This document shows positions 35,728 through 45,142 of a stretch of DNA of 64,000 nucleotides, piece by piece. The DNA lies in NCBI RefSeq assembly GCF_050571805.1, contig NZ_CP192219.1, one strand, 5' to 3'. Origin of the DNA: Halodesulfovibrio aestuarii (GTDB lineage: Bacteria > Desulfobacterota > Desulfovibrionia > Desulfovibrionales > Desulfovibrionaceae). How positions within the stretch are numbered: position 1 is the stretch's first letter; every line of letters begins with the position of its first letter. Below the pieces are notes generated by a model. That model did no database searches, was not told the origin of the DNA, and saw nothing but the letters and a program-made list of their open reading frames with translations. The position numbers and the translations under genes are program-made.

Positions 35728-36468
35728 ATGATGGAGTTTACCGAAACAGTTATCATCCTCCGTGTTGGAAGATTTAAAGAAGCGGACCTTTGGGTCCGCT
35801 TTTTGTCTCCAACGCGCGGAATCATGAACGCATTTGCTTTTGGCGGCTGTCGAAGCAGAAGGCGTTTTTGTGGTTGTCTGGATCATTTGAACCGGGTGCT
35901 GTTTCGTGTAAAAGGCAGCAAGCTCGCAACGTATTTTTCTCTGGAAGAGGGAACGTTGATGGATTCTCCCGAGAACCTTCGTGTTAGCCACGAGAGATTG
36001 GGGCTTGCCGTGAATTGTCAGAAATTTTTAGAAGCAATGGGTATATCTTTTGAAGGTGCACCTGCTGCCTATAGTCTTTTTTCCGAGATGCTGATGTTAT
36101 TGAACGAAGCAGAAACGTTGGATAAGCTTTGGCCTATTTTTTTTCGTGCTCGTTTTGCATTTGATCAAGGCTATAATCCAGAGTTGCACGTTTGTCAGGT
36201 GTGCTCTAACGAATTGAAATATCCGGTTTTTCATGTTCAGGAAGGGGTGCTTACGTGCGCCTCGTGTGCTCGTTCGCAAGGGCCTAGATTCAGATTAAGT
36301 AAGGAATCACTTGACGCTTTACGATTTGTGCAGGAAAATTCTCCGCTTCATTGGATTGAACTGAATCTTTCTGTAAGGGCTCGTAAAGAGCTTTCGAGAG
36401 CTATTGACGGCTTTATCCAATATCATATAGGTCTTTCCTGGGAAAACGGAATGTTTAGACGCGTTTAG
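35728..36468 (+). CDS. recO: DNA repair protein RecO
   Basis: Helps RecR load RecA onto single-stranded DNA in gap repair. The 246 residues start with the OB-fold (ETVIILRVGRFKEADLWVRFLSPTRG, ~4-29), include the helical region, and have the zinc-binding pair CQVC...CASC (~156-182). ATG 35728 or 35731 is used; neither has a clear Shine-Dalgarno, and the gene begins four bases after the RodZ-like stop, suggesting translational coupling. It ends an mfd-to-recO run that probably forms one transcription unit. Confidence 0.92.
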   Translation: MMEFTETVIILRVGRFKEADLWVRFLSPTRGIMNAFAFGGCRSRRRFCGCLDHLNRVLFRVKGSKLATYFSLEEGTLMDSPENLRVSHERLGLAVNCQKFLEAMGISFEGAPAAYSLFSEMLMLLNEAETLDKLWPIFFRARFAFDQGYNPELHVCQVCSNELKYPVFHVQEGVLTCASCARSQGPRFRLSKESLDALRFVQENSPLHWIELNLSVRARKELSRAIDGFIQYHIGLSWENGMFRRV

Positions 36469-36536
36469 CGCTACATAAAGTTACCACAACAACTCGGCAT
36501 AGGCCGTGTAGAGAATATAGTATTCAGGGGAACAAC

Positions 36537-37418
36537 ATGAACTTCCAAGACGTTATCCTCACCCTGCAGGACTTCTGGTCCAAACAGGGCTGTGTATTGC
36601 AGCAGCCGTTCGATATCGAATGTGGTGCCGGTACATTTAACCCCGCAACTTTTTTGCGTGTTATTGGTCCGGAACCATGGAAGGCTGCATATGTAGAGCC
36701 TTCCCGTCGTCCTACAGACGGTCGTTACGGTGAAAACCCGAACCGTTTGCAGCATTATTTCCAGTTTCAGGCTATCTTAAAGCCTTCTCCTGATAATATT
36801 CAGGAAATTTATCTCGACAGCTTGCGTGCTCTTGGTATTGATCCGGCAGCACACGATATCCGCTTTGTTGAAGATGACTGGGAATCTCCAACACTCGGCG
36901 CCTGGGGACTTGGCTGGGAAGTTTGGCTGAACGGTATGGAAGTAACTCAGTTTACGTACTTCCAGCAGGTTGGTGGTATTGATCTTCATCCTACCAGCGT
37001 AGAAATTACTTATGGTCTTGAGCGTATTTGCATGTACTTGCAGGAAAAAGAGTCTGTGTACGATCTTATGTACAACGACACAGTTACATACGGTCAGGTT
37101 TACCATCAGAACGAAGTGGAAATGTCCAAATATAACTTTGAGCATAGTGATCCAAAGATGCTTCTTGAGCTTTTCAATATGTTTGAAAAAGAGTGCAAGC
37201 AACTTTGTGAGACAGGTCTTCCGCTTCCAGCGTACGATTACTGTTTAAAGTGTTCACACACGTTTAACATGCTTGATGCTCGTGGTGCGATTTCCATCAC
37301 GGAACGTACTGGCTATATTGGCCGCGTACGCGCTCTTGCTTCTGCTGTTGCCCGTCTGTACGCACAGCAGCGTGAAGAGCTTGGTTACCCGTTGATGCCT
37401 GCAAAAAATAACGATTAG
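36537..37418 (+). CDS. glyQ: Glycyl-tRNA synthetase alpha subunit
   Basis: Catalytic half of the bacterial heterotetrameric GlyRS (alpha2beta2) that charges tRNA-Gly. Typical motifs open the protein: FQDVILTLQDFWSKQGC, QPFDIECGAGTFNPATFLR, and RRPTDGRYGENPNRLQHYFQ (split across ~59-79). The 293 residues match the family. The ATG has GGGGAACA upstream. It is followed by glyS 18 bases later. The binding loop WGLGWEVWLNGMEVTQFTYF (~122-141) is present. Confidence 0.97.
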   Translation: MNFQDVILTLQDFWSKQGCVLQQPFDIECGAGTFNPATFLRVIGPEPWKAAYVEPSRRPTDGRYGENPNRLQHYFQFQAILKPSPDNIQEIYLDSLRALGIDPAAHDIRFVEDDWESPTLGAWGLGWEVWLNGMEVTQFTYFQQVGGIDLHPTSVEITYGLERICMYLQEKESVYDLMYNDTVTYGQVYHQNEVEMSKYNFEHSDPKMLLELFNMFEKECKQLCETGLPLPAYDYCLKCSHTFNMLDARGAISITERTGYIGRVRALASAVARLYAQQREELGYPLMPAKNND

Positions 37419-37436
37419 TCCATAGGAAGAATTGAG

Positions 37437-39527
37437 ATGTCCTTATTTATTTTGGAAATCGGCACTGAAGAGCTTCCCGCCCGTTTTCAAAAGGGGTTGG
37501 AAAAAGAATTAATTACCCGCCTTTCTAGTTTTCTCAAAGAATCCAATGTGGAATTTGATAAGGTAGAATCGCATGTAACCCCTCGTCGTGCTGCTGTAAT
37601 GGTATATGACATTGCAGAAGTTCAGAAAGAAAGCGAAGAAGTTATTCCGGGGCCTCCTGTCCGTATTGCATACGATGCTGACGGTAATCCGACTAAAGCC
37701 GCCGCTGGTTTTGCAAAAACACAGGGTGTGGAACTCGCTGACGCATTCCGTCTTGAAACTGACAAAGGTGAATACCTTGCTGTCCGTAAAAAAATGGGTG
37801 GCGCAAAAACTGTTGATCTGCTCGCAGCATTTTGTCCGGAACTGATTGCACATCTTCCTTTCGCAAAGAAAATGAAGTGGGGCGATCAGGAATTCACTTT
37901 TGCTCGTCCAGTGCGCTGGGTTCTTGCAATGCTCAACGATGTGGTTGTTCCGTTTGAAGTTGCGGAGTTGAATTCCGGCAATGAGACATACGGTCACCGT
38001 GTGCATGCAGCGGGGCCATTCGCTATTGAAAATGCAGCTGACTATTACGCAACCATTGAAGAAAAGTGTGCAGTCGTTCTTTCTGCAGAAAAGCGTCGCG
38101 CTAAAATTATTGAAGAAGGTAATGCGCTTGCTGAAAAAGCAGGTGGGCGTATTATCTGGAAAGACAGCCTGTTGGATGAAGTTCAGGGACTTGTTGAGCA
38201 TCCGATCGCTTGTCTTGGCGATTTTGATGCTTCCTTCCTTGAATTACCACGTCAGGCGCTGCTTACCAGTATGCAGAGTCACCAAAAAAGTTTTGGTGTG
38301 GAAGATGCCGAAGGCAATCTCCTTCCACACTTCCTTACTGTACTGAACACAACTCCGAACGAAATGGAAGTTGTTAAAGTTGGTTGGGAACGTGTTCTAC
38401 GTGCACGTCTTGAAGATGGCCGTTTCTTCTGGAATACAGACCTTAAGGTTGATGTTAATACATGGCTTGAAAAACTCGACAGTGTTATCTTCCTTGCTCC
38501 TCTTGGAAGCATGGGGAATAAAACACGTCGTATTTCCGGTTTATGTGCAGATCTAGCAGCTAAGGTTGCTCCAGAAATTCAAGCTGATGCTGAACGTGCA
38601 GGCCGCATCTGTAAGGCTGATCTTGTTTCTGAGATGGTTGGTGAATTTGACAGCCTTCAGGGCATTATGGGTGGTATTTACGCGGCGCGTAAAGGCGAAA
38701 CCGATGTAGTTGCTCAGGCAATTGCCGAGCAGTACCTCCCAGCAGGTCCTGATTCTCCAGTGCCATCTACCATGGGCGGTGCTTTGGTTTCCATGGCAGA
38801 CAAAGCCGACACTCTTGCCGGTTGCTTCGGTCTGGGGATGATTCCAACCGGTGCTGCTGATCCATACGCACTGCGTCGTTGCTGTCTTGGTATTGCACGT
38901 ATTATTATCGAAAAACATCTTCGCATTTCTACAGCAGAGCTTTTTGCGTCTGCACAGAGCCGTTACGAAGGTATTGCTTGGAAGCTGGATGAGCAGGAAG
39001 CTCTTACGAAGCTGAACGAGTTTTTTGCACAACGCCTGAAGAACTACTTTACCAGCAAAGGATATGAAACCTTGCTGGTTGAAGCTGTACTTGGTGCAGA
39101 TTCAGATGATGTATGGGCTGCAGATGCTCGCTTAAAGGCTCTTTCTACATACAGCAAGGGCGATGGCTTTGATCAGGCAGTTCTTACCTTTAAGCGTGCT
39201 GCAAACATTATTCGTAAGCAGGGTAGCGAAGCTGGTGTAGAGCTCAGCGGCGCTTATGATACTACGCTATTTGAAAATGACGCAGAGAAAGCTTTTGCTA
39301 AAGCACTTGAGGACGTAGCTCCTAAGTTTGCTCAGCTTTGGGCAGAAGAAGATTTCGATGCTCTCTTTGCGTTGCTTGCAGAACTTCGTCCTGCAGTAGA
39401 CGCTTTCTTTGATAATGTAATGGTTATGTGTGATGACCAGAAGGTGCGCGCAAACCGTTTGAACCTGCTGAGTGCTCTTGTACAGCAGCTTGGCCGTTTG
39501 GCAGACTTCTCTGCGCTACAGATGTAG
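37437..39527 (+). CDS. glyS: Glycyl-tRNA synthetase beta subunit
   Basis: tRNA-binding half of GlyRS. It has 696 residues, starts with the near-universal LFILEIGTEELPARF, and carries the family sections KTRRISGLCADLA, SLQGIMGGIYA (~405) and DPYALRRCCLGI (~482), with a DALR-type anticodon-binding domain at the C-terminus (~590-696). It follows glyQ by 18 bases and is translated from the same mRNA. No oddities were seen. Confidence 0.97.
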   Translation: MSLFILEIGTEELPARFQKGLEKELITRLSSFLKESNVEFDKVESHVTPRRAAVMVYDIAEVQKESEEVIPGPPVRIAYDADGNPTKAAAGFAKTQGVELADAFRLETDKGEYLAVRKKMGGAKTVDLLAAFCPELIAHLPFAKKMKWGDQEFTFARPVRWVLAMLNDVVVPFEVAELNSGNETYGHRVHAAGPFAIENAADYYATIEEKCAVVLSAEKRRAKIIEEGNALAEKAGGRIIWKDSLLDEVQGLVEHPIACLGDFDASFLELPRQALLTSMQSHQKSFGVEDAEGNLLPHFLTVLNTTPNEMEVVKVGWERVLRARLEDGRFFWNTDLKVDVNTWLEKLDSVIFLAPLGSMGNKTRRISGLCADLAAKVAPEIQADAERAGRICKADLVSEMVGEFDSLQGIMGGIYAARKGETDVVAQAIAEQYLPAGPDSPVPSTMGGALVSMADKADTLAGCFGLGMIPTGAADPYALRRCCLGIARIIIEKHLRISTAELFASAQSRYEGIAWKLDEQEALTKLNEFFAQRLKNYFTSKGYETLLVEAVLGADSDDVWAADARLKALSTYSKGDGFDQAVLTFKRAANIIRKQGSEAGVELSGAYDTTLFENDAEKAFAKALEDVAPKFAQLWAEEDFDALFALLAELRPAVDAFFDNVMVMCDDQKVRANRLNLLSALVQQLGRLADFSALQM

Positions 39528-39573
39528 AGTTGTTTTTCTTTGCTGGGATATGTTGATAAAAAATGGGAATTGG

Positions 39574-39600
39574 TTGACACAGCGCTTTGTTGCGCGTAAT
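39574..39600 (+). promoter_or_regulatory. Possible rpsT promoter
   Basis: A perfect TTGACA box at 39574-39579 in the glyS-rpsT gap, with CGTAAT at 39595-39600 after a short 15-base spacer. About 70 bases of leader would precede the rpsT start. Spacing is not ideal. Confidence 0.42.
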
Positions 39601-39672
39601 GAGCTATTTCCCGTGTTCCAGTAAGGTCTTTATTTTGAATCTTACTACCATATAGTTTTGGAGGAAATTACC

Positions 39673-39939
39673 TTGGCTAACCATAAATCTGCCATCAAGA
39701 GACATCGTCAGTCCCTTAAACGTGCTGCACGTAACCGTGCAATGAAAACTCGCGTTCGTAACGTTGTTAAAGACGTTCGCGCAGCAGTAGTTGAAGAAGA
39801 TATGACGAAAGCTCAGGAAGCTCTCCGCGTAGCTAACGGTATTCTGGATAAAGCAGCCGGTAAAGGCGTTATCCATTGGAAAACCGCTGGACGCAAGATC
39901 TCCCGTCTGAGCAAGGCTGTTGCTGGCATTAAAGCCTAG
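39673..39939 (+). CDS. rpsT: 30S ribosomal protein S20
   Basis: Small-subunit protein that binds the 16S rRNA body. The 88 residues give a very basic helical protein with the S20 start ANHKSAIKRHRQSLKRAARNRAMK. I chose TTG 39673 because GGAGGAAATT lies just before it and translation then begins exactly at the S20 N-terminus; the frame is open to 39658. A UUG start is also used by E. coli rpsT, where it takes part in autoregulation. It is followed by a strong terminator. Confidence 0.96.
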   Translation: MANHKSAIKRHRQSLKRAARNRAMKTRVRNVVKDVRAAVVEEDMTKAQEALRVANGILDKAAGKGVIHWKTAGRKISRLSKAVAGIKA

Positions 39940-39959
39940 TCTGTCCTGCTTGACTTTTC

Positions 39960-39991
39960 AAAAAAAGCCCGCTTTCGAGCGGGCTTTTTTT
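39960..39991 (+). terminator. Terminator after rpsT
   Basis: AGCCCGCT/AGCGGGCT stem with a TTCG tetraloop, preceded by A6-7 and followed by T7. A textbook intrinsic terminator. Confidence 0.95.
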
Positions 39992-40271
39992 CTTTTCAAT
40001 ATCTATACGTTACTCTGCTTGGTTGATGTTATACCTTGAATCTGGTAGCTTTTTTAATTACCCCAGATACCTTTCAGAAAAAATGCTGATGTCGTTGTTA
40101 CATCTGTTTCAATTAGCTCACTGGTGGATGTTTTTGCGTCCAGTGTTGTGCTGTTGAGAAATCAATTAGTGTGAGACATTTTTAGTGGCAGGTACCGCTG
40201 CGTGTGGTCACTGTCATGGGGCATATGCCCCTAACTTCCTTTGTCTCACGTTTTTGGGAGTTACTCTCTAT
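39992..40271 (+). other. Gap between the rpsT terminator and trkA
   Basis: About 280 bases with no supported gene. It should hold the trkA promoter, but no convincing -35/-10 pair stands out. A CACTGG...CCAGTG inverted repeat (40120-40146) is visible. The open frame leading into trkA from 40185 contains CGHCH, but lacks a ribosome site. Confidence 0.5.
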
Positions 40272-41669
40272 ATGCGTTTATTTAATCGTGAACCCAAGGC
40301 TGACCAGCTGAAAGTCGTTATCGTCGGAGCTGGCGAGGTTGGTTATCATATTTCACATAGACTTGCTCAGGAGCATAAGCAGGTTGTTGTGATTGATCAG
40401 GATGAAAACGCGCTTAGAAGAATTTCAGAGATTCTTGATGTGCAAACAATTCTTGGTTCTGGTTCCAGTCCCAAAGTACTTAAAGATGCTGGTGCTGCTA
40501 ACGCAGATATTTTTCTGGCAGTAACAGACAGTGATGAAGTTAATATTATTGCATGCTTATTTGCAAATATTATTGCTCCGGATGCGAAGAAGCTCGCGCG
40601 AATCCGTAACGAAGAATACAGCGGTTACAGTAAAGAGCTTTCTGAAAATCTCCTCAATATTTCTGCTATCATTAATCCCGAAGTTGAAGTCATTAAGAGC
40701 ATCGATCGGTTGCTATCTATGCCGGGAGCTGTGGACTATAACGAGTTTGCTGCTGGTAAAATCAAGTTGATTGGTGTTCGTATGGGACATGGTCCATTAC
40801 TGGATCAGACTCTTATGAATTTTAGAAGCGTTGTTTCTGACTCTGACGTTATTATTGCTGCAATTGTACGCGACGATGCGCTCATTATTCCGGGTGGTAG
40901 CGATACTATTCAAAAAGACGATATTGTTTACTTCGTATGTAAAAATACAAGTCTTGAGTCCGTACGCAAGGCGTGTGGAAGAAGTCTTGATCCAATCAAA
41001 AATGCATTCATTATCGGTGGGGGCAATATTGGCTTTCGTTTGGCTTCCTTGTTTGAAAAGAAAGGGATCCATACAAAGATCGTTGATTCAAACCCTGATC
41101 GATGTAGTGTTCTGGCCGAGAAACTTGATGCAGCGCTCGTACTATGTGGCGACGGCACAGATCAGGAATTTTTACAGGAAGAGAATATTGCTGAAATGGA
41201 TGTGGTCGTCTCTCTAACTTCAGACGAAGAGACTAATATCCTTACCTCCCTGCTAGCGAAAAATCTTGGTGTTAAAAAAACAGTTACCCGTGTGAACAAG
41301 CTTGCATACCAGCCTTTGATTAAGGCTGTCGGTATCGATCATTCTGTTTCACCGCGTCTGTCTGCTGTTAACTCCATCCTACAGTATGTACGTCAGGGAA
41401 ACGTTCTGTCTTCGGTCTCAATCAGCGGTGAAGGAGCTGAGGCTCTGGAAGCTATTGCTGAAAGCCATTCTGAAATTGTCGGTAAGCCTATTAAGGATCT
41501 ACCATTCCCGAAAGGAACGTTGGTCATCGGCATTATGCGTGACACAGAGGTTATCATTCCAAACGGCGAAAGCGTAATCCTCCCTGATGACCGCATTATT
41601 ATTCTGACTACTCCGGAAAATGTTGCACGAGTTGAACAAGCTTTAGTTGTAACGTTGCAATCCGTGTAG
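40272..41669 (+). CDS. trkA: Trk potassium uptake regulatory subunit TrkA
   Basis: Cytoplasmic nucleotide-binding ring that gates the TrkH potassium channel. It holds two tandem RCK units: first Rossmann motif KVVIVGAGEVGYHIS (~14-28), second AFIIGGGNIGFRLAS (~240-254), each followed by a TrkA_C domain. Length 465 is close to the E. coli protein (458). ATG 40272 lies after GGGAG; the longer frame from 40185 adds residues unlike TrkA. Eight bases separate it from trkH, forming a potassium-uptake operon. Confidence 0.95.
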   Translation: MRLFNREPKADQLKVVIVGAGEVGYHISHRLAQEHKQVVVIDQDENALRRISEILDVQTILGSGSSPKVLKDAGAANADIFLAVTDSDEVNIIACLFANIIAPDAKKLARIRNEEYSGYSKELSENLLNISAIINPEVEVIKSIDRLLSMPGAVDYNEFAAGKIKLIGVRMGHGPLLDQTLMNFRSVVSDSDVIIAAIVRDDALIIPGGSDTIQKDDIVYFVCKNTSLESVRKACGRSLDPIKNAFIIGGGNIGFRLASLFEKKGIHTKIVDSNPDRCSVLAEKLDAALVLCGDGTDQEFLQEENIAEMDVVVSLTSDEETNILTSLLAKNLGVKKTVTRVNKLAYQPLIKAVGIDHSVSPRLSAVNSILQYVRQGNVLSSVSISGEGAEALEAIAESHSEIVGKPIKDLPFPKGTLVIGIMRDTEVIIPNGESVILPDDRIIILTTPENVARVEQALVVTLQSV

Positions 41670-41676
41670 GTACTGT

Positions 41677-43125
41677 ATGCGAGTTAAGTACTGTCTTTAC
41701 ATTATCGGAGCATTGCTCGGAGCTGTTGGCCTCACCATGTTCTTTCCTATTGGTTGGGCCTTGTATTATCAGGATGCTGGGTTAGTTCCATTACTGGTTT
41801 CAACTGTGATTACGTTGTTGGTTGGTGCAGCGTTATTTTTGCTGTTTCGACCTAAGCAAAAAATGATGATGAACCACAGGGAGGGGATGGCGATAGTCGC
41901 CATCGGCTGGCTTGCCGCTGGCGTTGCCGGAGCTCTTCCCTTTTATTTCGGCGATGTGTTCCCCACACTGACCGACTGTATCTTCGAATCCATATCTGGT
42001 TTTACTACAACGGGTTCCAGTGTCATGACGGACATAGAGTCCGTGGCAAGAAGTCTCCTGATGTGGCGTAGTTTAACACACTGGCTTGGTGGTATGGGGA
42101 TTATTGTACTTTCTCTTGCTATTCTGCCATTTCTCGGTGTGGGTGGTATGCAATTGTACAAGGCTGAAGTGCCGGGTCCTGTTCCGGATAAGTTGAAGCC
42201 ACGTATTAAGGATACCGCTGCTGCGTTATGGAAAGTATACGTTCTTTTTTCTCTTCTGCTGTGTGTTTTATTAATGTTTGGCGGTATGAACTTGTTTGAT
42301 GCCATTTGTCATACCTTTGGGACAATGGCTACAGGTGGGTTCTCCACTAAAAACACGTCTGCAGGGTATTACAACAGTGCATATATTGACTGGGTGATCA
42401 CAATATTCATGTTTATCGCCGGTGCTAACTTCTCTCTGCACTTCAGGGCTCTTGCGGGAGACGTTAAGTGTTTTTGGAAGGACTCTGAATTCAGGTTCTA
42501 CACTGCAATTATTGTATTGTTCACTGCGATTATTACCTTGGTAGTATATGGCTCAAACTATGATTCTTTCGCAGATTCTTTGCGCTTTGCAGCATTTCAG
42601 GTCGCTTCTATTTGTACTACAACAGGTTTTGCTACCGCAGATTATGAACTATGGGCTCCACTTGCTCAAGCTTTGCTCTTGTTCCTTATGTTCCTAGGAG
42701 GCTGTGCAGGCTCCACGGGCGGCGGTATAAAATGCATGCGTATACAGCTGTTGCTCAAGCAGGGATACCATGAACTGTTTAGATTGGTTCATCCTCGTGC
42801 TGTAAAACATATTAAGCTTGGCGGGCGTACTGTTCAGGCGAGTGTTATGTCCGGCGTGCTAGGCTTTTTTGTTATCTACTTGGCAGTCTTTGTTCTTTCT
42901 GGATTCTTACTATCAGCTACTGGACTGGACGTATTGACGTCATTTGCTGCAGTTGTTGCCTGTATTGGCAATATTGGCCCGGGACTTGGCTCAGTTGGTC
43001 CTGCAGAAAATTTTGCGCACCTTCCTGACTTTGCAAAATGGGTTTTGACTCTCTGTATGCTGTTAGGGAGGCTGGAGATTTATACCGTCTTTATCCTGTT
43101 CATTCCTGAGTTCTGGAAAAAGTAA
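41677..43125 (+). CDS. trkH: Trk potassium uptake channel subunit TrkH
   Basis: Membrane channel for K+ uptake. The 482 residues contain about ten hydrophobic segments arranged as four M1-P-M2 repeats. Selectivity-filter-type segments include SGFTTTGSSV (~105-114), MATGGFSTKN (~218), ICTTTGFATADY (~313) and a last one at GNIGPGLGSVGP (~431). Filter Gly residues are present in all four repeats. It ends in a terminator shared by position with the opposing adk. Confidence 0.95.
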   Translation: MRVKYCLYIIGALLGAVGLTMFFPIGWALYYQDAGLVPLLVSTVITLLVGAALFLLFRPKQKMMMNHREGMAIVAIGWLAAGVAGALPFYFGDVFPTLTDCIFESISGFTTTGSSVMTDIESVARSLLMWRSLTHWLGGMGIIVLSLAILPFLGVGGMQLYKAEVPGPVPDKLKPRIKDTAAALWKVYVLFSLLLCVLLMFGGMNLFDAICHTFGTMATGGFSTKNTSAGYYNSAYIDWVITIFMFIAGANFSLHFRALAGDVKCFWKDSEFRFYTAIIVLFTAIITLVVYGSNYDSFADSLRFAAFQVASICTTTGFATADYELWAPLAQALLLFLMFLGGCAGSTGGGIKCMRIQLLLKQGYHELFRLVHPRAVKHIKLGGRTVQASVMSGVLGFFVIYLAVFVLSGFLLSATGLDVLTSFAAVVACIGNIGPGLGSVGPAENFAHLPDFAKWVLTLCMLLGRLEIYTVFILFIPEFWKK

Positions 43126-43130
43126 AGATG

Positions 43131-43163
43131 AAGCCTAAGGAATGATTTCTTAGGCTTTTTCTT
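43131..43163 (+). terminator. Terminator after trkH
   Basis: Stem AAGCCTAAG with CTTAGGCTT, a 9-base loop and a T run. Begins six bases after the trkH stop. Confidence 0.88.
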
Positions 43164-43283
43164 AAGTAAAACGCAAAGCTATTTTTTGAGTACGTAGCAA
43201 AACAACGTACTGATGTTATTATTTTCTGCTGGTTCAGATTTATTGAGAGCTGTTTTTTTAAGACGGCGTTCGGTTTTATGCAC

Positions 43284-43322
43284 AAAAAAAGACCTCTTAC
43301 CTGTACAGGTAAGAGGTCTTTA
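43284..43322 (-). terminator. Terminator after adk
   Basis: A 32-base perfect palindrome (43289-43320, arm AAGACCTCTTACCTGT) flanked by A-rich sequence that becomes U-rich on the minus strand. It ends adk about 20 bases past the stop. Confidence 0.9.
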
Positions 43323-43340
43323 TATTCTAAAGCGGTATAA

Positions 43341-44015
43341 CTAGGAAAGCTTAGAAATAAGAGTATCTTTGATGGATTCGATAGAACCTTCACCATCAAG
43401 CTCAATGTATTTTGTTTCACCTTTTGCAGCAAGATCTTTGTAGAAGTAAGCTGCAGCGAGAGTTCCGTCGGTGGTGTTGTAGTAAATGTCGTGACGTTTG
43501 TTGATTGCACCTTCGTCCTGATCGTCAGCACGAGCAGTAAGAGCACCGCCACATACGCGACAGACGTCTCCGTTTGGCTTGATAGGCTCAATGAAGATGT
43601 TGTTAGGGTGGTTGTTGTCATTTTCGCAAAGACGACGACCCATGATGCGGTTTTTAGCAACTTCACGAGGAAGAAGGATTTCAACAACGTAGTCAAGCTT
43701 GATGTTCTCAGCTTTGAGAGCTTCGTACAGTTTTTCAGCCTGAACCATGTTGCGTGGGAAACCGTCAAGCAGCCAGCCTTTTGCGCCTTCTACTTTCAGA
43801 GTTTCGAGAACCATAGGAATGGTGATTTCGTCAGGTACGAGGTCACCGCGGTCAATGTATTCTTTAGCTTTTTTACCAAGCTCAGTTCCGCCGCCAATGT
43901 GTGCACGGAAGATAGCACCGGACTCAATGTGAGCCATGCCATCGTACTTTTTCTTAATGAGAGCGCCCTGAGTACCTTTACCACTGCCGTTTGGTCCAAA
44001 AATGAGAATGTTCAC
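43341..44015 (-). CDS. adk: Adenylate kinase with a Desulfovibrio-type metal lid
   Basis: Interconverts ATP + AMP and 2 ADP. The P-loop GPNGSGKGTQ (~7-16) and DGFPRN motif (~84) are standard. The lid carries Cys130-X5-His136-X15-Cys152-X2-Cys155, matching the spacing of the Zn/Co/Fe site reported for Desulfovibrio gigas adenylate kinase, rather than the four-Cys or hydrogen-bonded lids of most bacteria. The C-terminal part (KRHDIYYNTTDGTLAAAYFYKD) is also unlike E. coli Adk. GTG 44015 lies 6 bases after AAGGAGG, giving 224 residues; the frame extends to 44033. It is read after tilS, which ends about 80 bases upstream. Confidence 0.93.
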   Translation of the reverse strand: MNILIFGPNGSGKGTQGALIKKKYDGMAHIESGAIFRAHIGGGTELGKKAKEYIDRGDLVPDEITIPMVLETLKVEGAKGWLLDGFPRNMVQAEKLYEALKAENIKLDYVVEILLPREVAKNRIMGRRLCENDNNHPNNIFIEPIKPNGDVCRVCGGALTARADDQDEGAINKRHDIYYNTTDGTLAAAYFYKDLAAKGETKYIELDGEGSIESIKDTLISKLS

Positions 44016-44098
44016 CTCATTCCTCCTTGTCATTTATTTCACAAATGAAATACAGTAGGCTGTAACGTCTGTCAATCGCAGAGAGATAAAATAAATAA

Positions 44099-45118
44099 TC
44101 ATTGGTAACTAAAATAGATTGTACCCTTTCGAATCGTGGCAATTTTATTACCGGGAAACTGCACAACTTTTCCACCGACATTCGCTTGCCAGGCTGTATC
44201 CAGCGCAAGCAAATTCTGTTGAAGTGGTTGTCCCTTGCCCATGCTGTTCAGAACCGCTTTGTATACGCGCAGCCTTGTAGCCTGTGACATTGAACTAAGG
44301 TCTTCTTTGAGTAATTTCGGGGAGTCAAAGTCAGTTTTTTGGAGGTGCTGATTAATTATTTCAGCCCAGTGATCAGTATCAACCTGTGCGAGCTTCCAAA
44401 GGGACGTTGTTGCGTCGAGAAAAGCAGGATTCTCTTTGCATAACAATGGGATAATTTGTGATCGTACGCGGTTGCGCAGGAATTGTTTGTCAATATTTGA
44501 TGCATCTTCACACCATGTAAGGGAACATGCATTTGCAAATGAAATAAGATCATCTTTCGGTGTTGTGAGCAATGGGCGTAGCAATTTGCGATTGTTGCAT
44601 TTCCCTTGCATGCCACCCAGCGCAGGCCAGCCTGTTCCACGAATAAGTCGCATCATAACGTCTTCTGCGAGGTCATTGGCGTGGTGCCCTGTAACAATCC
44701 AGTCTGCATTTACTGCGAGTCGCGTTGATTCTAAAAAGGCATAGCGGCGGAGGCGCGCGGCTTCCTCTATTCCTAATTTATGACCAGAAGCGTATGCGGC
44801 AATATCTTGAGAATCTGTTGTTAATTCAATGTCTAATGAAGAGCATAGCTGGCGGATGTGTGTTTCCTCAGCATCTGCCTCAGGTCGGAGCTGATGATTA
44901 AAATGAGCTGCATGAATGCAGAATCCGTTTTTTTTGGCAAGGCATGTGAGGATGATGAGCAGGGCGCTGGAATCGACCCCTCCTGAAAGTGCAACAAGTA
45001 AAACGGTGTCTTCTAAAGAGGTTTGAAGTTCTCTTGTGATAAAATTCTCAATCCCAAGACAGAGATGTGCTGCCTTGGGATCGAGTTCTTGCAAACCTGT
45101 AGGAAGATGCCTGTTCAT
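44099..45118 (-). CDS. tilS: tRNA(Ile)-lysidine synthase
   Basis: Adds lysine to C34 of the CAU-anticodon tRNA-Ile2 so that it reads AUA instead of AUG. The PP-loop ATP-binding motif VALSGGVDSSALL lies at ~42-54; RLRRYAFLE (~142) and TGHHAND (~165) are family features. At 339 residues it has the N-terminal catalytic and a short second domain, but probably lacks the full C-terminal domain of E. coli TilS (432 aa). A CAU tRNA whose acceptor stem suits TilS lies near 59.3 kb in this window. Confidence 0.92.
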   Translation of the reverse strand: MNRHLPTGLQELDPKAAHLCLGIENFITRELQTSLEDTVLLVALSGGVDSSALLIILTCLAKKNGFCIHAAHFNHQLRPEADAEETHIRQLCSSLDIELTTDSQDIAAYASGHKLGIEEAARLRRYAFLESTRLAVNADWIVTGHHANDLAEDVMMRLIRGTGWPALGGMQGKCNNRKLLRPLLTTPKDDLISFANACSLTWCEDASNIDKQFLRNRVRSQIIPLLCKENPAFLDATTSLWKLAQVDTDHWAEIINQHLQKTDFDSPKLLKEDLSSMSQATRLRVYKAVLNSMGKGQPLQQNLLALDTAWQANVGGKVVQFPGNKIATIRKGTIYFSYQ

Positions 45119-45142
45119 GGTCTGTTTAACTAACAGGTTGTG

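Noticed and set aside
40185..40271. Open frame leading into trkA with CGHCH, a haem-c-like CxxCH motif
   Set aside because: No ribosome site at its start, no signal peptide, and TrkA clearly begins at ATG 40272. The motif is probably chance.
43100..43768. Long minus-strand open frame overlapping adk
   Set aside because: Different frame from adk, low-complexity Ser/Leu/Thr-rich product and it spans both terminators; a shadow.
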